Position numbers and translations under genes: made by a program. From positions 1 through 23,060 of IMG/VR virus record IMGVR_UViG_3300030451_000383: a stretch of DNA of 23,060 bases; one strand, 5' to 3'. This stretch comes from a virus. The first letter of the stretch is position 1. Each line of letters starts with the position of its first letter. The notes under the pieces were generated by a model. It was not told the origin of the DNA. It did no database searches and saw only the letters and a program-made list of their open reading frames with translations. Shown piece by piece: positions 14,913-23,060 of this stretch.

Positions 14913-15167
14913 TTAGTTAGCTGCGATATAAGCTTTACCATCTGTAATAGCTGTTGTATAAGATGTTTTACTATCTGAACTACCTTTTACATCTGGGTCA
15001 GTATATTCTAAAATAACTTCTAAATGGTCTACATTTCTTTGAACCATTGCATTTATTTCAGCTTGTGTCAAACCTTCAACATCCCAACTTCCAGCTTTTA
15101 CACCATTAATAAGTGATACGCTATCTGTTGCTGCTGTTAATACTTCGCTTACTGTTTGTGTTGACAT
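14913..15167 (-). CDS. Small tail-fibre-proximal protein, 84 residues, unknown function
   Basis: A soluble acidic protein with no signal or TM. It starts MSTQTVSEVLTAA and contains NAMVQRNVDHLEVILEY, a probable amphipathic helix (about 40-57). It begins 2 nt after the fibre stop, using AAGGAGA encoded by the fibre's final Lys-Gly-Glu codons, so it should be made together with the fibre. By position it could be a fibre assembly factor or a minor tail component. No family recognised. Confidence 0.65.
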   Translation of the reverse strand: MSTQTVSEVLTAATDSVSLINGVKAGSWDVEGLTQAEINAMVQRNVDHLEVILEYTDPDVKGSSDSKTSYTTAITDGKAYIAAN

Positions 15168-15168
15168 A

Positions 15169-18100
15169 TTATTCTCCTTTTAAGTTTTTAATTTTAGTCA
15201 TGAGTTCATCATAACCATCCATATCCTCTAAACCTTTTGGTTTGTGTGAATCTTTTTTAAGTTCTTCTACTTGAGTAGACAGTTCTTGAATTGCTTTTAC
15301 CATTAAAGGCATTAATGAAGCATCTCCAACTCTTTGTCTACCATCATCATCTTCCATCCATAGACCAAAACCTTCTTTTAAATTATGATTATTAATTGTT
15401 TCTTTAACTTCTTGAGCTATAAAACCATGGTTATATTTACCATTCATAACTCTTTCTTCAGAATCTTCATAGCAATTTAATTCTTGTGGAACATCTTTTG
15501 ATTTTTTCCATCTAAAAGTAACAGGTCTTAAATCATTTATGAAATCTAATCCTATTTTTTCATCTTGTATATCTTCTTTTAATCTTTCATCAGAGGGTGT
15601 ATACCAAGAAGTTTCACCAAACACTAAAGCTGAATCTGTTGAACCATATCCAACAGTAATACTATTATTTGTTGCTCCAGTTGCACTATAACCAAGAACA
15701 ACTCTACCTACTGCTCCAGAAGAACCTGCATCATTTAATTTACCAATGATTACATTTTGTCCACCAGTAGTTAAATCATCACCAGCAGAACGACCTATAA
15801 GAGTATTATTACCTGCTGTAGTTATTGAGCTACCAGCATCATCACCAATAACAACTGAAGTGTCCATTGTAGTAGCACTACTTGCAGCACCTTTTCCTAT
15901 AATAACATTACTACCACCTGTAGTAATAGCATTACCAGCTTGATAACCAACAGCAGTATTACCACTAGCAGAAGTATTAGCATTAAGAGCATACCTACCA
16001 ACAGCAGTATTATCATCGCCTGTAGCATTTAGTAAAGCTTCAGTTCCAACAGCAGTACATGAATCAGCAGCATCAGAAGCTTTCATAGCTTCGTAACCTA
16101 TCGCTACATTTCCATTTTCATTACTAGCTTCTAAAGCTCTAAAACCTACTGCTACACAAAAAGAACCAGTTGTACTGGCTTCCATAGCTTGTTCTCCCAT
16201 AGCAACATTTCTATACCCTGTTGTGGTTGCTTTTAAAGCATTACTACCAACTGCAATATTATTACTTGCTGTAGTATTAGCATTAAGAGCATCTTTACCT
16301 ATAGCGACATTAGAAACGCCACTTGTGTTTGCCCTTAAAGAATGTTTACCTACTGCTACATTTTCACTACCTGTATTGTTTTCTAATGCTTCAACACCTA
16401 TAGCAACATTATCTGCTCCTGATGTAGTGTCTAGTAAAGCTGCTCTACCTATAGCAACATTATCAGTACCAGTTGTTAGTTTACCCATAGCTTCATAACC
16501 AATACCAGTATTATTAGTTCCTGTAGTAATTGCATCAGCACACTCAGCACCTATTGCTGTGTTCTGCGCCCCTGTAGTGTTTGCAAATAATGCTTGATAA
16601 CCAACTGCTACATTATTGTCTGCTGTAGTGTTTGCTTTTAAGGCTTGCATACCAATAGCTGTATTTTGTGAACCTGTGCTGTTAGTACCTAATGTAGCTC
16701 CAGTAGCACCATCAGAACCACCAACAGCAACATTATGTGTTCCAGTTGTGTTATTTGTTAAAGCTAAAGCTCCTACTGCTGTATTTTCTGCACCTGTGGT
16801 GTTTGCTGCTAATGCTAATCTACCTACACCAACATTTAATGTACCACTTGTAAGTGCATCTAATGCAGAATTACCTAAAGCAGTATTATAGTTACCTGTT
16901 ACAACACCACTAGCTACTGAATCATCACCTATAGCTGTATTACCTGCACCAGTTGTTAAAGCTCCTAAAGAATTAACACCGATACCAACATTTCCATTTC
17001 CTGTAGTACAAGCATCTAAAGAATTAGAGCCAACTGCAACATTTTCTGAACCCGTAGTATTAGATTCCATAGAACTTCTACCTATAGCAACATTATTACT
17101 TGCTGTTGTATTTGAATCTAATGCTCTTCTACCTAGAGCAACATTATAATCACCTGTTGTATTTGTATCTAATGCTCTATAACCCATAGCAACATTGTAA
17201 GAACCTGTAGTAATTGATAATCCAGCATCTGCTCCTATTGCTGTATTTTCAGAACCTGTTGTATTTGCTCCTAAAGAACGATAGCCAACTGTTGTATTAT
17301 AACTAGCAGTAGTATTAGCATCTAAAGCATTAGCTCCAACTGCTGTGTTGTATTGCCCTTCTGTATTAGCATCCATAGCAGCATAACCAATAGCTGTGTT
17401 TCTTTCTGCTGTTGTGTTTGTGTCTAGTGCATAAGTTCCTACTGCTACATTTAAAGCACCAGTAGTATTGTCATTTAAAGCATCTGAACCTATAGCAATA
17501 TTAGCATTGGCTGTAGTATTTGCTGCTAAAGCACCAGAACCTACTGCTGTATTATTATCGCCAGTAGTGTTTGCATTTAAAGAACTTAAACCAACACCAG
17601 TATTATCTGAACCAGTTGTGTTAGCAAACATACTATTAGTACCCATAGCAGTATTATCATCACCACTTGTTAAATTATTAAAAGCTTGATGTCCTAAACC
17701 TGTATTATTAGAAGCTGAAGATAAAGTACCTGTACCAGCATCATTACTAATAAGTAAGCTATTTGAAAAATTTGTTATGTTGTATTTAATACCTACACCA
17801 TTAATAAGACCACTTGACACAGTAATACCATCAGAATCTATAACAACTCTTTCAGTACCACCAGTATCAAATCTTATTTTATCTTCATCACTTGATTCTT
17901 CTACTTGTATTTTTGTATCTGCATCTGCATCAGTAATTTCATTAGTTGTAGCACCTGATACTGAAAAGTCTAAAGTACCATCACTATCTTGATAAGTGAC
18001 TGTAATACCTGATTCAGTATTTGAAGATACCATAGCTCCTACAGTATCTTGAATAACTTCTGAAAGGTCAATGTTTGCAGTACCATCAAAGCTTACGCCA

Positions 18101-19590
18101 TGTATTGTTCTTGCAGTTTCTAAAGCTGTTGCAGTAGCTGCATTACCTGTAGTATCTTGGTTAAGTGTTCCAACTGTAAAGTCTAATGTTCCATCTCCAT
18201 CTTCGTAAGCTACTGTAATACCACTTTCAGTATTACTAGATACCATAGCTCCTACAATATCTTGAACTTGTTCTGTAGTAAGAGTCGCTGAAATTTTAGA
18301 ATCTAATTGTGTTTGTATATTAGATGTAACACCATCAAGATAATCAAATTCAGTAGATGTAACTCCTGTAGCATGTAAAGTATCTAAATAATTTAATTCT
18401 GTTACACTACCAGTATATCCATCTAAAACATTTATTTCTGCAGCAGTCGCTGTAACTCCATCTAATATATTTAACTCTGCTGTCGTGCTTGTAACACCAT
18501 CTAGTATATTTAATTCGGCTGTGGTACTTGTAACACCATCAAGTAAGTTAAGCTCTGCAGCAGTTGATGTAACTCCATCAAGTATGTTTAACTCTGCTGT
18601 AGTAGCTGTTACACCATCTAGTATATTAAGTTCTGCAGCAGTTGATGTTGTTGCTAAACTTACAGCTCCACTAGAAACTGTAAAGTCAGCACTATCAAAT
18701 GAAGCAACACCTTTATTACTTGTTGTTGCATCTTCACCAGCAATAGTAATTGTATTACTTGAAGCAGAAGTATCAATACCTTCGCCACCTGCAATAGTTA
18801 ATGTTTCACTATCTAAGTCTATTGCTATTGTGCCACTATCTGTAGTAGCATCTAAATCTTGTGCTGTAACCTGTGAATCTACATAAGCTTTAATAGATTG
18901 TTGAGAAGCAATACCTGTAGCACTATTAGAAGACATATCATCTTCATCAAGAAAAGCTTTACCATCTAATATATTTAATTCGGCTGCTGTAGATGTTACA
19001 CCATCCATAATATTTAATTCAGCAGTAGTTGCAGTTACTCCATCCATAATGTTTAACTCTGCTGTAGTTGCAGTAACTCCATCAAGTATATTAAGTTCTG
19101 CTGCTGTAGATGTTACTCCATCAAGAATATTAAGCTCGGCTGCTGTGGATGTCACTCCATCTAATATGTTTAGTTCAGCAGCAGTTGATGTAATTGCTGT
19201 ACCATTAAAGTTTATAGCATCTACATAAGCTGTACCATCTATATATAAATCTTTAAATTCAAGTGAGCTAGTACCTAAATCAATATCATTATCAGTAACA
19301 GGAACAATAGCTCCATCAGCTATGTAAAGTTGTTGTACTGAGCTACTTGATACTTCTACATAAAATTCAATGTAATTATTTGATGTATCTATTAAAACTT
19401 TGTTGTTTGGAGAAGTTTCTCCTGCATCTCCTATTAATCCTATAACAGGACCAGAGGCTGCTGTGCCATCATGTGTGTGTCCTGTAGAATTATGAAATGC
19501 ATTAACTAACTGATTATATTCATTATTGAATAAAGCAGCAGTAATTGTATCTCCATCTGCAAATGAACTTTGTCTTGTATATCCTGCCAT
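15169..19590 (-). CDS. Tail fibre with two repeat arrays and C-terminal S74 intramolecular chaperone
   Basis: A 1473-residue trimeric-fibre-type protein. Residues 1-130 form a probable virion-binding head ([19 protein letters not shown] and HTHDGTAA are typical of phage fibres). Two blocks of a 13-residue [15 protein letters not shown] repeat occupy about 134-210 and 315-421. Two near-identical segments containing [14 protein letters not shown] lie at about 447-472 and 518-543. Residues 629-1315 hold about 40 tandem repeats of ~17 residues (N-T/V-A-V/I-G-x-x-A-L-x-x-N-T-T-G-x-x), resembling the left-handed beta-roll head of YadA-type adhesins. Residues ~1330-1473 are a Peptidase_S74 domain: [11 protein letters not shown] with the Ser1333-Asp1334 self-cleavage site, [14 protein letters not shown] and a terminal coiled coil. 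These domains trimerise the fibre and then cut themselves off. The fibre likely recognises the host surface. Ribosome-binding site AGGAG lies inside the end of the preceding gene. Confidence 0.93.
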   Translation of the reverse strand: MAGYTRQSSFADGDTITAALFNNEYNQLVNAFHNSTGHTHDGTAASGPVIGLIGDAGETSPNNKVLIDTSNNYIEFYVEVSSSSVQQLYIADGAIVPVTDNDIDLGTSSLEFKDLYIDGTAYVDAINFNGTAITSTAAELNILDGVTSTAAELNILDGVTSTAAELNILDGVTATTAELNIMDGVTATTAELNIMDGVTSTAAELNILDGKAFLDEDDMSSNSATGIASQQSIKAYVDSQVTAQDLDATTDSGTIAIDLDSETLTIAGGEGIDTSASSNTITIAGEDATTSNKGVASFDSADFTVSSGAVSLATTSTAAELNILDGVTATTAELNILDGVTSTAAELNLLDGVTSTTAELNILDGVTSTTAELNILDGVTATAAEINVLDGYTGSVTELNYLDTLHATGVTSTEFDYLDGVTSNIQTQLDSKISATLTTEQVQDIVGAMVSSNTESGITVAYEDGDGTLDFTVGTLNQDTTGNAATATALETARTIHGVSFDGTANIDLSEVIQDTVGAMVSSNTESGITVTYQDSDGTLDFSVSGATTNEITDADADTKIQVEESSDEDKIRFDTGGTERVVIDSDGITVSSGLINGVGIKYNITNFSNSLLISNDAGTGTLSSASNNTGLGHQAFNNLTSGDDNTAMGTNSMFANTTGSDNTGVGLSSLNANTTGDNNTAVGSGALAANTTANANIAIGSDALNDNTTGALNVAVGTYALDTNTTAERNTAIGYAAMDANTEGQYNTAVGANALDANTTASYNTTVGYRSLGANTTGSENTAIGADAGLSITTGSYNVAMGYRALDTNTTGDYNVALGRRALDSNTTASNNVAIGRSSMESNTTGSENVAVGSNSLDACTTGNGNVGIGVNSLGALTTGAGNTAIGDDSVASGVVTGNYNTALGNSALDALTSGTLNVGVGRLALAANTTGAENTAVGALALTNNTTGTHNVAVGGSDGATGATLGTNSTGSQNTAIGMQALKANTTADNNVAVGYQALFANTTGAQNTAIGAECADAITTGTNNTGIGYEAMGKLTTGTDNVAIGRAALLDTTSGADNVAIGVEALENNTGSENVAVGKHSLRANTSGVSNVAIGKDALNANTTASNNIAVGSNALKATTTGYRNVAMGEQAMEASTTGSFCVAVGFRALEASNENGNVAIGYEAMKASDAADSCTAVGTEALLNATGDDNTAVGRYALNANTSASGNTAVGYQAGNAITTGGSNVIIGKGAASSATTMDTSVVIGDDAGSSITTAGNNTLIGRSAGDDLTTGGQNVIIGKLNDAGSSGAVGRVVLGYSATGATNNSITVGYGSTDSALVFGETSWYTPSDERLKEDIQDEKIGLDFINDLRPVTFRWKKSKDVPQELNCYEDSEERVMNGKYNHGFIAQEVKETINNHNLKEGFGLWMEDDDGRQRVGDASLMPLMVKAIQELSTQVEELKKDSHKPKGLEDMDGYDELMTKIKNLKGE
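15646..17706 (-). repeat. About 40 tandem 51-nt (17-residue) coding repeats in the tail fibre
   Basis: The unit encodes N-T/V-A-V/I-G-x-x-A-L-x-x-N-T-T-G-x-x. I count 39-40 copies over residues 629-1315, with a few length variants, such as 16-residue units and one of about 23 residues near residue 970. Copies are diverged at the DNA level but share recurrent words, so the array could lengthen or shorten by recombination. Confidence 0.88.
18328..18648 (-). repeat. Second block of 39-nt (13-residue) ELNILDGV repeats
   Basis: Six clear copies of [15 protein letters not shown], followed by degenerate ones (VTELNYLD and TEFDYLDGV), at fibre residues 315-421. Probably a trimeric stalk. Confidence 0.85.
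18961..19191 (-). repeat. First block of 39-nt (13-residue) ELNILDGV repeats
   Basis: Six tandem copies at fibre residues 134-210, two of them with Met replacing Leu (ELNIMDGV). The same unit reappears about 100 residues further on, indicating block duplication within the gene. Confidence 0.87.
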
Positions 19591-19593
19591 TAT

Positions 19594-21201
19594 TTATCTC
19601 CTGCCTGAAGGTATGTAATCTACATAAAAACCATTTATAGTATAAGGGGCTTTCGTGTCATCACTTATAATTGTAAAATTGTTACTTGTTCCACTTCCTT
19701 GTAATGGAACTCTTATTAAAGGGTTATCTCCTCCACCAAATACATTAGTATTAAATAATGCATCTGCAAACTTTGAAGGTGGATTAATAACTCCTATATC
19801 AAATAAATCTGGTGGTTGTGGTATATCTGTATTACCATAATCAAATCTTACTTGTAAGTCTGGTTCAACAATACCTTCTGAACTTGCTGAAACTCTTACA
19901 TAGTGTAAAGTTTTTAATGTTCCTAAATCACCATAATCATAGTTAGGTGTTTCAAACCTAGCTAATATATTACTGCCATCAAAACTATTTCCTGTATCAT
20001 GTTGATAAACAAAACCTTCTGTATCTCCATGATAATATTGTTCTACATTATTACTATCAAATCCTGAACCTATAGCAGTAACTTCTAAACTTCTTGTTTC
20101 TGACCATTGAAATCCGTTTGGTCTCAATGTTCCTATAATTCCTTTTTGTTGTGTTTGCTCTAAACTTGTATTTGTATAAAATAATCTGTACTGTGACTTT
20201 TCTCGTAATACAACACTATCTATTACAAATGAATTTATATTTTCTGCTAGTTCTGTTACTAAAGGTTGTATAGCTTTACTAACTGTTCCTAACTCAACAT
20301 CTCCGATTCTTGCAGTACCAGCAACTGTTCTTAATCCATCTGGTGCTAAAAATATTAAGTCACCACCAATCTCTTGAATACTATAGCCACTTAAACAGCC
20401 AACATTCTTTGTAACTGGTACTATAGCTATAGTACTTGAATTATTTATATTTATTAATTTAAATATACTATTGGTACAAAATATAAATAACTCATTACGG
20501 AATCCTCTGATTCCTTCTATTTGGTCTTCTACTACTATAGAACCTGAACCAGTACCACTAAAACTTGTAGGGTCTAATGTAGCACTATAAAATACTGTAC
20601 TTAAATTATCTTCAACTCCTGCAGCTATTAAATGTTTGTCGTGAGTTGTAACATATTTAACACCTTTAGTTCCTGTTACAGTTATTTCTTCTGCAAAAAA
20701 TGTTCTAGTGTTTAAGTTACCAGTACCTTCCATTCTAAATATGTAAGGTTTATTAGCACCATCAGCTATAATAACTTGACCATAATCAAATGTAGCTCCA
20801 TCAAATAATGTAAACTGACATTGACCTTGTGAAGTTCTTGTTAGTGTACTTCTACCTGTAAAAGCTGTGTAATCATCTCCACTACTTGCTACAGAACTTC
20901 TACCTATATTTAACCAAGTTTGTCCATCATTACTAAAAAATATTCCTGTACCTGCAGTAGCTATAACACCATCTGCATAAGGAAATACACCTAATATATT
21001 TGTTGTACTTCCTGTAGGTTTTGTAGCATTTGTTGTACCAAACTTTTGATAGCCATTTATTCTTCTATAACCACCTTCTGTAGAAACTTCAAAGTTTCTT
21101 AAGTCTTTTGCAACTCCGGGAGTTTTAAGTAAATTAATAACATTAGTTGAACTTACTAATCCTCCATCAACTGCAACTGTATATGGTTGACTTCTAGCCA
21201 T
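19594..21201 (-). CDS. Tail nozzle / DNA-stabilisation-type protein (beta-propeller-like)
   Basis: A 535-residue, beta-rich protein with no TM. The N-terminus (GLVSSTNVINLLKTPGVAKDLRNFE followed by GGYRRINGYQKFG) is the pattern of phage tail nozzle or packaged-DNA stabilisation proteins. In these, an early strand lists the loaded pieces and the body repeats blade-like segments such as GVIATAGTGIFFSNDGQTW, KHLIAAGVEDNLSTVFYS and DLIFLAPDGLRTVAGT. It corresponds in position to T7 gp12 or P22 gp10, which extend the portal and adaptor and hold DNA in. The start codon overlaps the adaptor stop by 1 nt (TAATG). Its final codons carry the AGGAG for the fibre gene. Role inferred from order and repeat pattern. 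Confidence 0.78.
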   Translation of the reverse strand: MARSQPYTVAVDGGLVSSTNVINLLKTPGVAKDLRNFEVSTEGGYRRINGYQKFGTTNATKPTGSTTNILGVFPYADGVIATAGTGIFFSNDGQTWLNIGRSSVASSGDDYTAFTGRSTLTRTSQGQCQFTLFDGATFDYGQVIIADGANKPYIFRMEGTGNLNTRTFFAEEITVTGTKGVKYVTTHDKHLIAAGVEDNLSTVFYSATLDPTSFSGTGSGSIVVEDQIEGIRGFRNELFIFCTNSIFKLININNSSTIAIVPVTKNVGCLSGYSIQEIGGDLIFLAPDGLRTVAGTARIGDVELGTVSKAIQPLVTELAENINSFVIDSVVLREKSQYRLFYTNTSLEQTQQKGIIGTLRPNGFQWSETRSLEVTAIGSGFDSNNVEQYYHGDTEGFVYQHDTGNSFDGSNILARFETPNYDYGDLGTLKTLHYVRVSASSEGIVEPDLQVRFDYGNTDIPQPPDLFDIGVINPPSKFADALFNTNVFGGGDNPLIRVPLQGSGTSNNFTIISDDTKAPYTINGFYVDYIPSGRR

Positions 21202-21965
21202 TAAAAGTATGTCCTATCATCTGTCATATATTTAGGAGCTGGATTCATAAGATTAGATTTCATATGCTTCATTCCTTTTTTATAATCTTCTAAAGCAAAA
21301 GCTGCTTGTTGTGGACTTTCTTTAAACTGCCATACATAGTATCTAGCTCTTGCAGTTACTACATTACTATATTGTTCTGGTAAAGCCATTGTATCTCCAT
21401 GAGCATCTAAAGCTGTTGGTTTTGTAAATGCATAAAAATGTACATTATAAACTTTATCAGGTATTGGACTTAATCCAAACTTTCTATTATCTGGAGATTT
21501 AATTACATATGTAGGTTCACCATATTGAGTATCAGCATCATCTGAATTTTCAGTATCTCTGTAGTATCTTCTCCAATCTGCAAGTGTTAAAAATTTTAAT
21601 CCTTTAGAAACATAAGGACTAGATTCTCCACTTACATTTATGGTAGTAATATAAAAATCATCCCAATCTATTGAACCATAATCTGTAGTTATACTAGAAC
21701 TATCAGCTTTTAATGTGTACCATCTTTGACCTGCTACACTTGCTACTGTTACATTACCATAAAAAGGGTCTGTACTTCCACTTACTCCAGCACTAAAGAA
21801 AGGTAATTGTGGTTCTTGATTAGCTATATCAAATATAGATTTATTAACTGCATCTTTAACAAATTTTTGCAAACCTATTGCAGTTGCAAAGTTTGCAGAA
21901 GTTAGTGGGATTTCATTTAGTTCTCGAAGAACTTCGTTAGTTAAATCTAAATATGTTGTAGCCAT
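21201..21965 (-). CDS. Head-to-tail adaptor / tail tubular protein A-like
   Basis: A 254-residue protein starting TYLDLTNEVLRELNEIPL, the short helical opening typical of podovirus adaptors (T7 gp11, P22 gp4 class). A conserved-looking core has RWYTL (about 80-85), LADWRRYYRD (about 127-136) and a late segment in which FGLSPIPDKVYNVHFYAF and LPEQYSNVVTARARYYVW join the adaptor to portal and nozzle. It ends in a basic helix with KKGMKHMKS. In T7-like virions this protein forms the ring under the portal. Both flanking junctions are 1-nt TAATG overlaps, so stoichiometry is probably set by translational coupling. Assignment rests on the opening, on the order capsid-adaptor-nozzle-fibre, and on size (larger than T7 gp11, 196 residues). 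Confidence 0.78.
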   Translation of the reverse strand: MATTYLDLTNEVLRELNEIPLTSANFATAIGLQKFVKDAVNKSIFDIANQEPQLPFFSAGVSGSTDPFYGNVTVASVAGQRWYTLKADSSSITTDYGSIDWDDFYITTINVSGESSPYVSKGLKFLTLADWRRYYRDTENSDDADTQYGEPTYVIKSPDNRKFGLSPIPDKVYNVHFYAFTKPTALDAHGDTMALPEQYSNVVTARARYYVWQFKESPQQAAFALEDYKKGMKHMKSNLMNPAPKYMTDDRTYF

Positions 21966-22111
21966 TATTTTTTATGTACCTTTTGTATTGCAAAGTTTGC
22001 CATTAAACTTGCACCTTTGTGTGGTACAAACTTTCCTTTGTGTTTCATTAATTTAAAACTACCATTTTTTTGCTTCATCCAATGATAGCCTTTAGGTGCT
22101 TTAACTTTCAT
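21965..22111 (-). CDS. 48-residue very basic small protein
   Basis: A short ORF read directly: ATG at 22111-22109 and TAA at 21967-21965. The product starts MKVKAPKGYHWMKQKNGSF and continues with LMKHKGKFVPHKGA, ending in a short helix and KVHKK. It is extremely Lys/His-rich with no acidic residue, suggesting nucleic-acid or capsid binding. Both ends overlap neighbouring genes by 1 nt (TAATG at each junction), which strongly supports it as a real gene despite its length. It lies just after the capsid, where small cement or DNA-condensing proteins are often found. Function unknown. Confidence 0.75.
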   Translation of the reverse strand: MKVKAPKGYHWMKQKNGSFKLMKHKGKFVPHKGASLMANFAIQKVHKK

Positions 22112-22293
22112 TATTTACCTTTTTCTTTTAAACTTTCGTTGTAACCTACCATTTCGCTACATTTTTTTTCTTTTTCTTGTATTGTATTGTAGTAAGAAAC
22201 TCCACCACCATGTTTGTACATCATACGACCACTTTTCATAGGTTTTCTCTTTTCAGTTCCGTATGCATACATTTTTCTTTTTTTATCTTTCAT
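22111..22293 (-). CDS. 60-residue basic small protein after the capsid gene
   Basis: A Lys-rich protein (MKDKKRKMYAYGTEKRKP) with a GG-x-V motif in its middle (MMYKHGGGVSYY, about 25-36) related to the TGGRV motifs of two virion proteins further along the operon. Two-thirds of it is charged or polar and it has no TM. AAGGAG 8 nt before its ATG follows directly on the UUCG hairpin. It overlaps the next small gene by 1 nt. A minor virion or head-completion role is plausible; no family recognised. Confidence 0.72.
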   Translation of the reverse strand: MKDKKRKMYAYGTEKRKPMKSGRMMYKHGGGVSYYNTIQEKEKKCSEMVGYNESLKEKGK

Positions 22294-22302
22294 TTTATCT
22301 CC

Positions 22303-22332
22303 TTAAAAGTGGAGGAGTCCGAAGACTCCCCC
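22303..22332 (-). terminator. UUCG-capped hairpin after the capsid gene
   Basis: On the minus strand a 9-bp stem (GGGGGAGUC with GACUCCUCC, one G-U pair) is closed by a UUCG tetraloop, at 22311-22332. The loop type gives exceptional stability. It is followed by AC and only four U (22308-22305), then the AAGGAG of the next gene. This looks like a leaky intrinsic terminator or an RNA-stabilising hairpin. It would give more capsid message than downstream message, as T7's terminator after gene 10 does. Confidence 0.75.
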
Positions 22333-22341
22333 GATTGATTA

Positions 22342-23060
22342 TTAATCAATACCGTAGAAAGCTGATACTAAAGCTTCAGGTCTTAAAACCTTTGCTCCGT
22401 ATACATGCAATCCTCTAACTATATCACCAAAAGATGTTGGGTCTCTTAGTGTTTCTGTTGAAATAATAGTTTGAGCAGTTGCAGTAGATGAAATGTGTCC
22501 ACCTAAAACTTTACCAGCAGCATTAGATGTGCTTGCAATGTTGTTAGATTTGTACATTTCAAATCCTCTTAGTTTTCCACTTGATACTAATCCATTTCTA
22601 ATTGAACCTTGACCTGCGTTGAAGTCTACAGATAACAATTTAGATGAAGCTTGACCTAAGACTTCGTAGAAGTCAGGACCTGCAACGAACCATCTACCTT
22701 CTTCAGGTACATTTTGTTCATCTAAAAGTCTTGCCATTCTAGCCATAACATCTATTGGGTCATGTTCATTAGTACCGAAACCAATGTCTAAGTTACCAGT
22801 TCCATCAAATGTACCAGCAGCTAAGTCGGTAGCATTGTCAGTACCTAACACATGGTCAGGTGAAGAACTTGAAACTCCTGAGAACATAGTTGCAATAACA
22901 GCAGCATCATATGAATCTCTCAATGCATATGCAGCAGATGATGTTGCGACTTCTTTAAAGTTGACATGTGACATGTTTGTTTCAATATCATCTACGATGA
23001 ATTTGAAAGCTTTAGCACTATCAACAACCAAAGTAAGTTCTTGGTCAGTTAGTCTAGTTT
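22342..23060 (-). CDS. Major capsid protein (5' end outside window)
   Basis: The reading frame is open to the window edge, so the TTG at 23031 is internal and the visible ~239 residues are the C-terminal part. Features fit a podovirus major capsid protein of the HK97 fold. FKFIVDDIETNMSHVNF is an E-loop/spine-like helix region, followed by YALRDSYDAAVIATMF. A Gly/Asp-rich insertion contains LAAGTFDGTGNLDIG. RWFVAGPDFYEVL is a strand-helix pair, then come GLVSSGKLRGFEMYKSNN, HISSTATAQTI and the terminal GLHVYGAKVLRPEALVSAFYG. That end, an 'exposed-strand then RPEALV' finish, is typical of phage coat proteins that also match bacteriophage P22/T7-like sets. It heads the visible operon and is followed by a hairpin. 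Assignment rests on these patterns and on gene order. Confidence 0.85.
   Translation of the reverse strand, partial: TRLTDQELTLVVDSAKAFKFIVDDIETNMSHVNFKEVATSSAAYALRDSYDAAVIATMFSGVSSSSPDHVLGTDNATDLAAGTFDGTGNLDIGFGTNEHDPIDVMARMARLLDEQNVPEEGRWFVAGPDFYEVLGQASSKLLSVDFNAGQGSIRNGLVSSGKLRGFEMYKSNNIASTSNAAGKVLGGHISSTATAQTIISTETLRDPTSFGDIVRGLHVYGAKVLRPEALVSAFYGID

Noticed and set aside
15746-18886. Several plus-strand Val/Ala/Pro-rich ORFs antisense to the fibre
   Set aside because: They are shadows of the repeat arrays in another frame, with repetitive translations and no start signals.
15646-19191. Regularly spaced repeats resembling a CRISPR array
   Set aside because: The 39-nt and 51-nt periods are in frame within one long ORF, the units are imperfect, there are no unique spacers between identical repeats, and no cas genes are present.
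22342-23031. Complete 229-residue capsid gene starting at the TTG at 23031
   Set aside because: The frame stays open without a stop to the window edge, and the protein would lack the N-terminal half of a capsid protein; the TTG is an internal Leu codon.

Overview
The window is AT-rich (estimated by eye at about one third G+C) and is dominated by the late, virion-assembly half of a short-tailed (podovirus-like) phage genome. Almost all genes are on the minus strand, packed end to end with 1-nt TAATG overlaps or gaps of a few bases, and many stop codons are embedded in the next gene's Shine-Dalgarno sequence. The low G+C, the small basic and GG-R-V-bearing proteins, and the fibre repeats resemble marine phages of oligotrophic alphaproteobacteria such as pelagiphages. 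That host assignment is inference from style, not proof.

Reading the minus strand from the right edge: the major capsid protein (5' end outside the window), a UUCG-capped hairpin, two small basic proteins, a tail adaptor, a nozzle/stabilisation-type protein, and a 1473-residue tail fibre with two repeat arrays and a C-terminal S74 chaperone. Then come two small proteins (one with a membrane segment), five internal-virion/ejection candidates ending in a 1608-residue protein with a C-terminal glucosaminidase domain, and three small membrane proteins including a 3-TM holin candidate. The operon ends with a four-gene curli-type secretion cassette: CsgF, CsgG, a curlin-repeat protein and a FecR-domain protein. 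These four overlap one another by 50, 65 and 86 nt, so each signal peptide after the first is encoded inside the tail of the gene before it.

At the left edge two plus-strand genes converge on this operon: the C-terminal end of a class III nucleotidyl cyclase and a small heat-shock protein (Hsp20/IbpA type). A near-perfect sigma70 promoter lies at the end of the cyclase gene. The roughly 50-nt hsp20 leader folds into two hairpins, the second of which buries the Shine-Dalgarno in a UUGCU pairing with a bulged G, the signature of a ROSE-type RNA thermometer. The 123-nt gap between the convergent genes is rich in short inverted repeats.

Two genes too short for routine ORF calling were found by reading: a 46-residue single-TM protein just before csgF and a 48-residue basic protein just before the tail adaptor. 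Overall, the virion is built by the right-hand 18 kb, cell exit is probably handled by the small membrane proteins, and the curli cassette is positioned for the same late expression. It could provide an outer-membrane pore, a surface fibre, or both. The cyclase and hsp20 look like host-modifying cargo, or host flank if this is a prophage junction.
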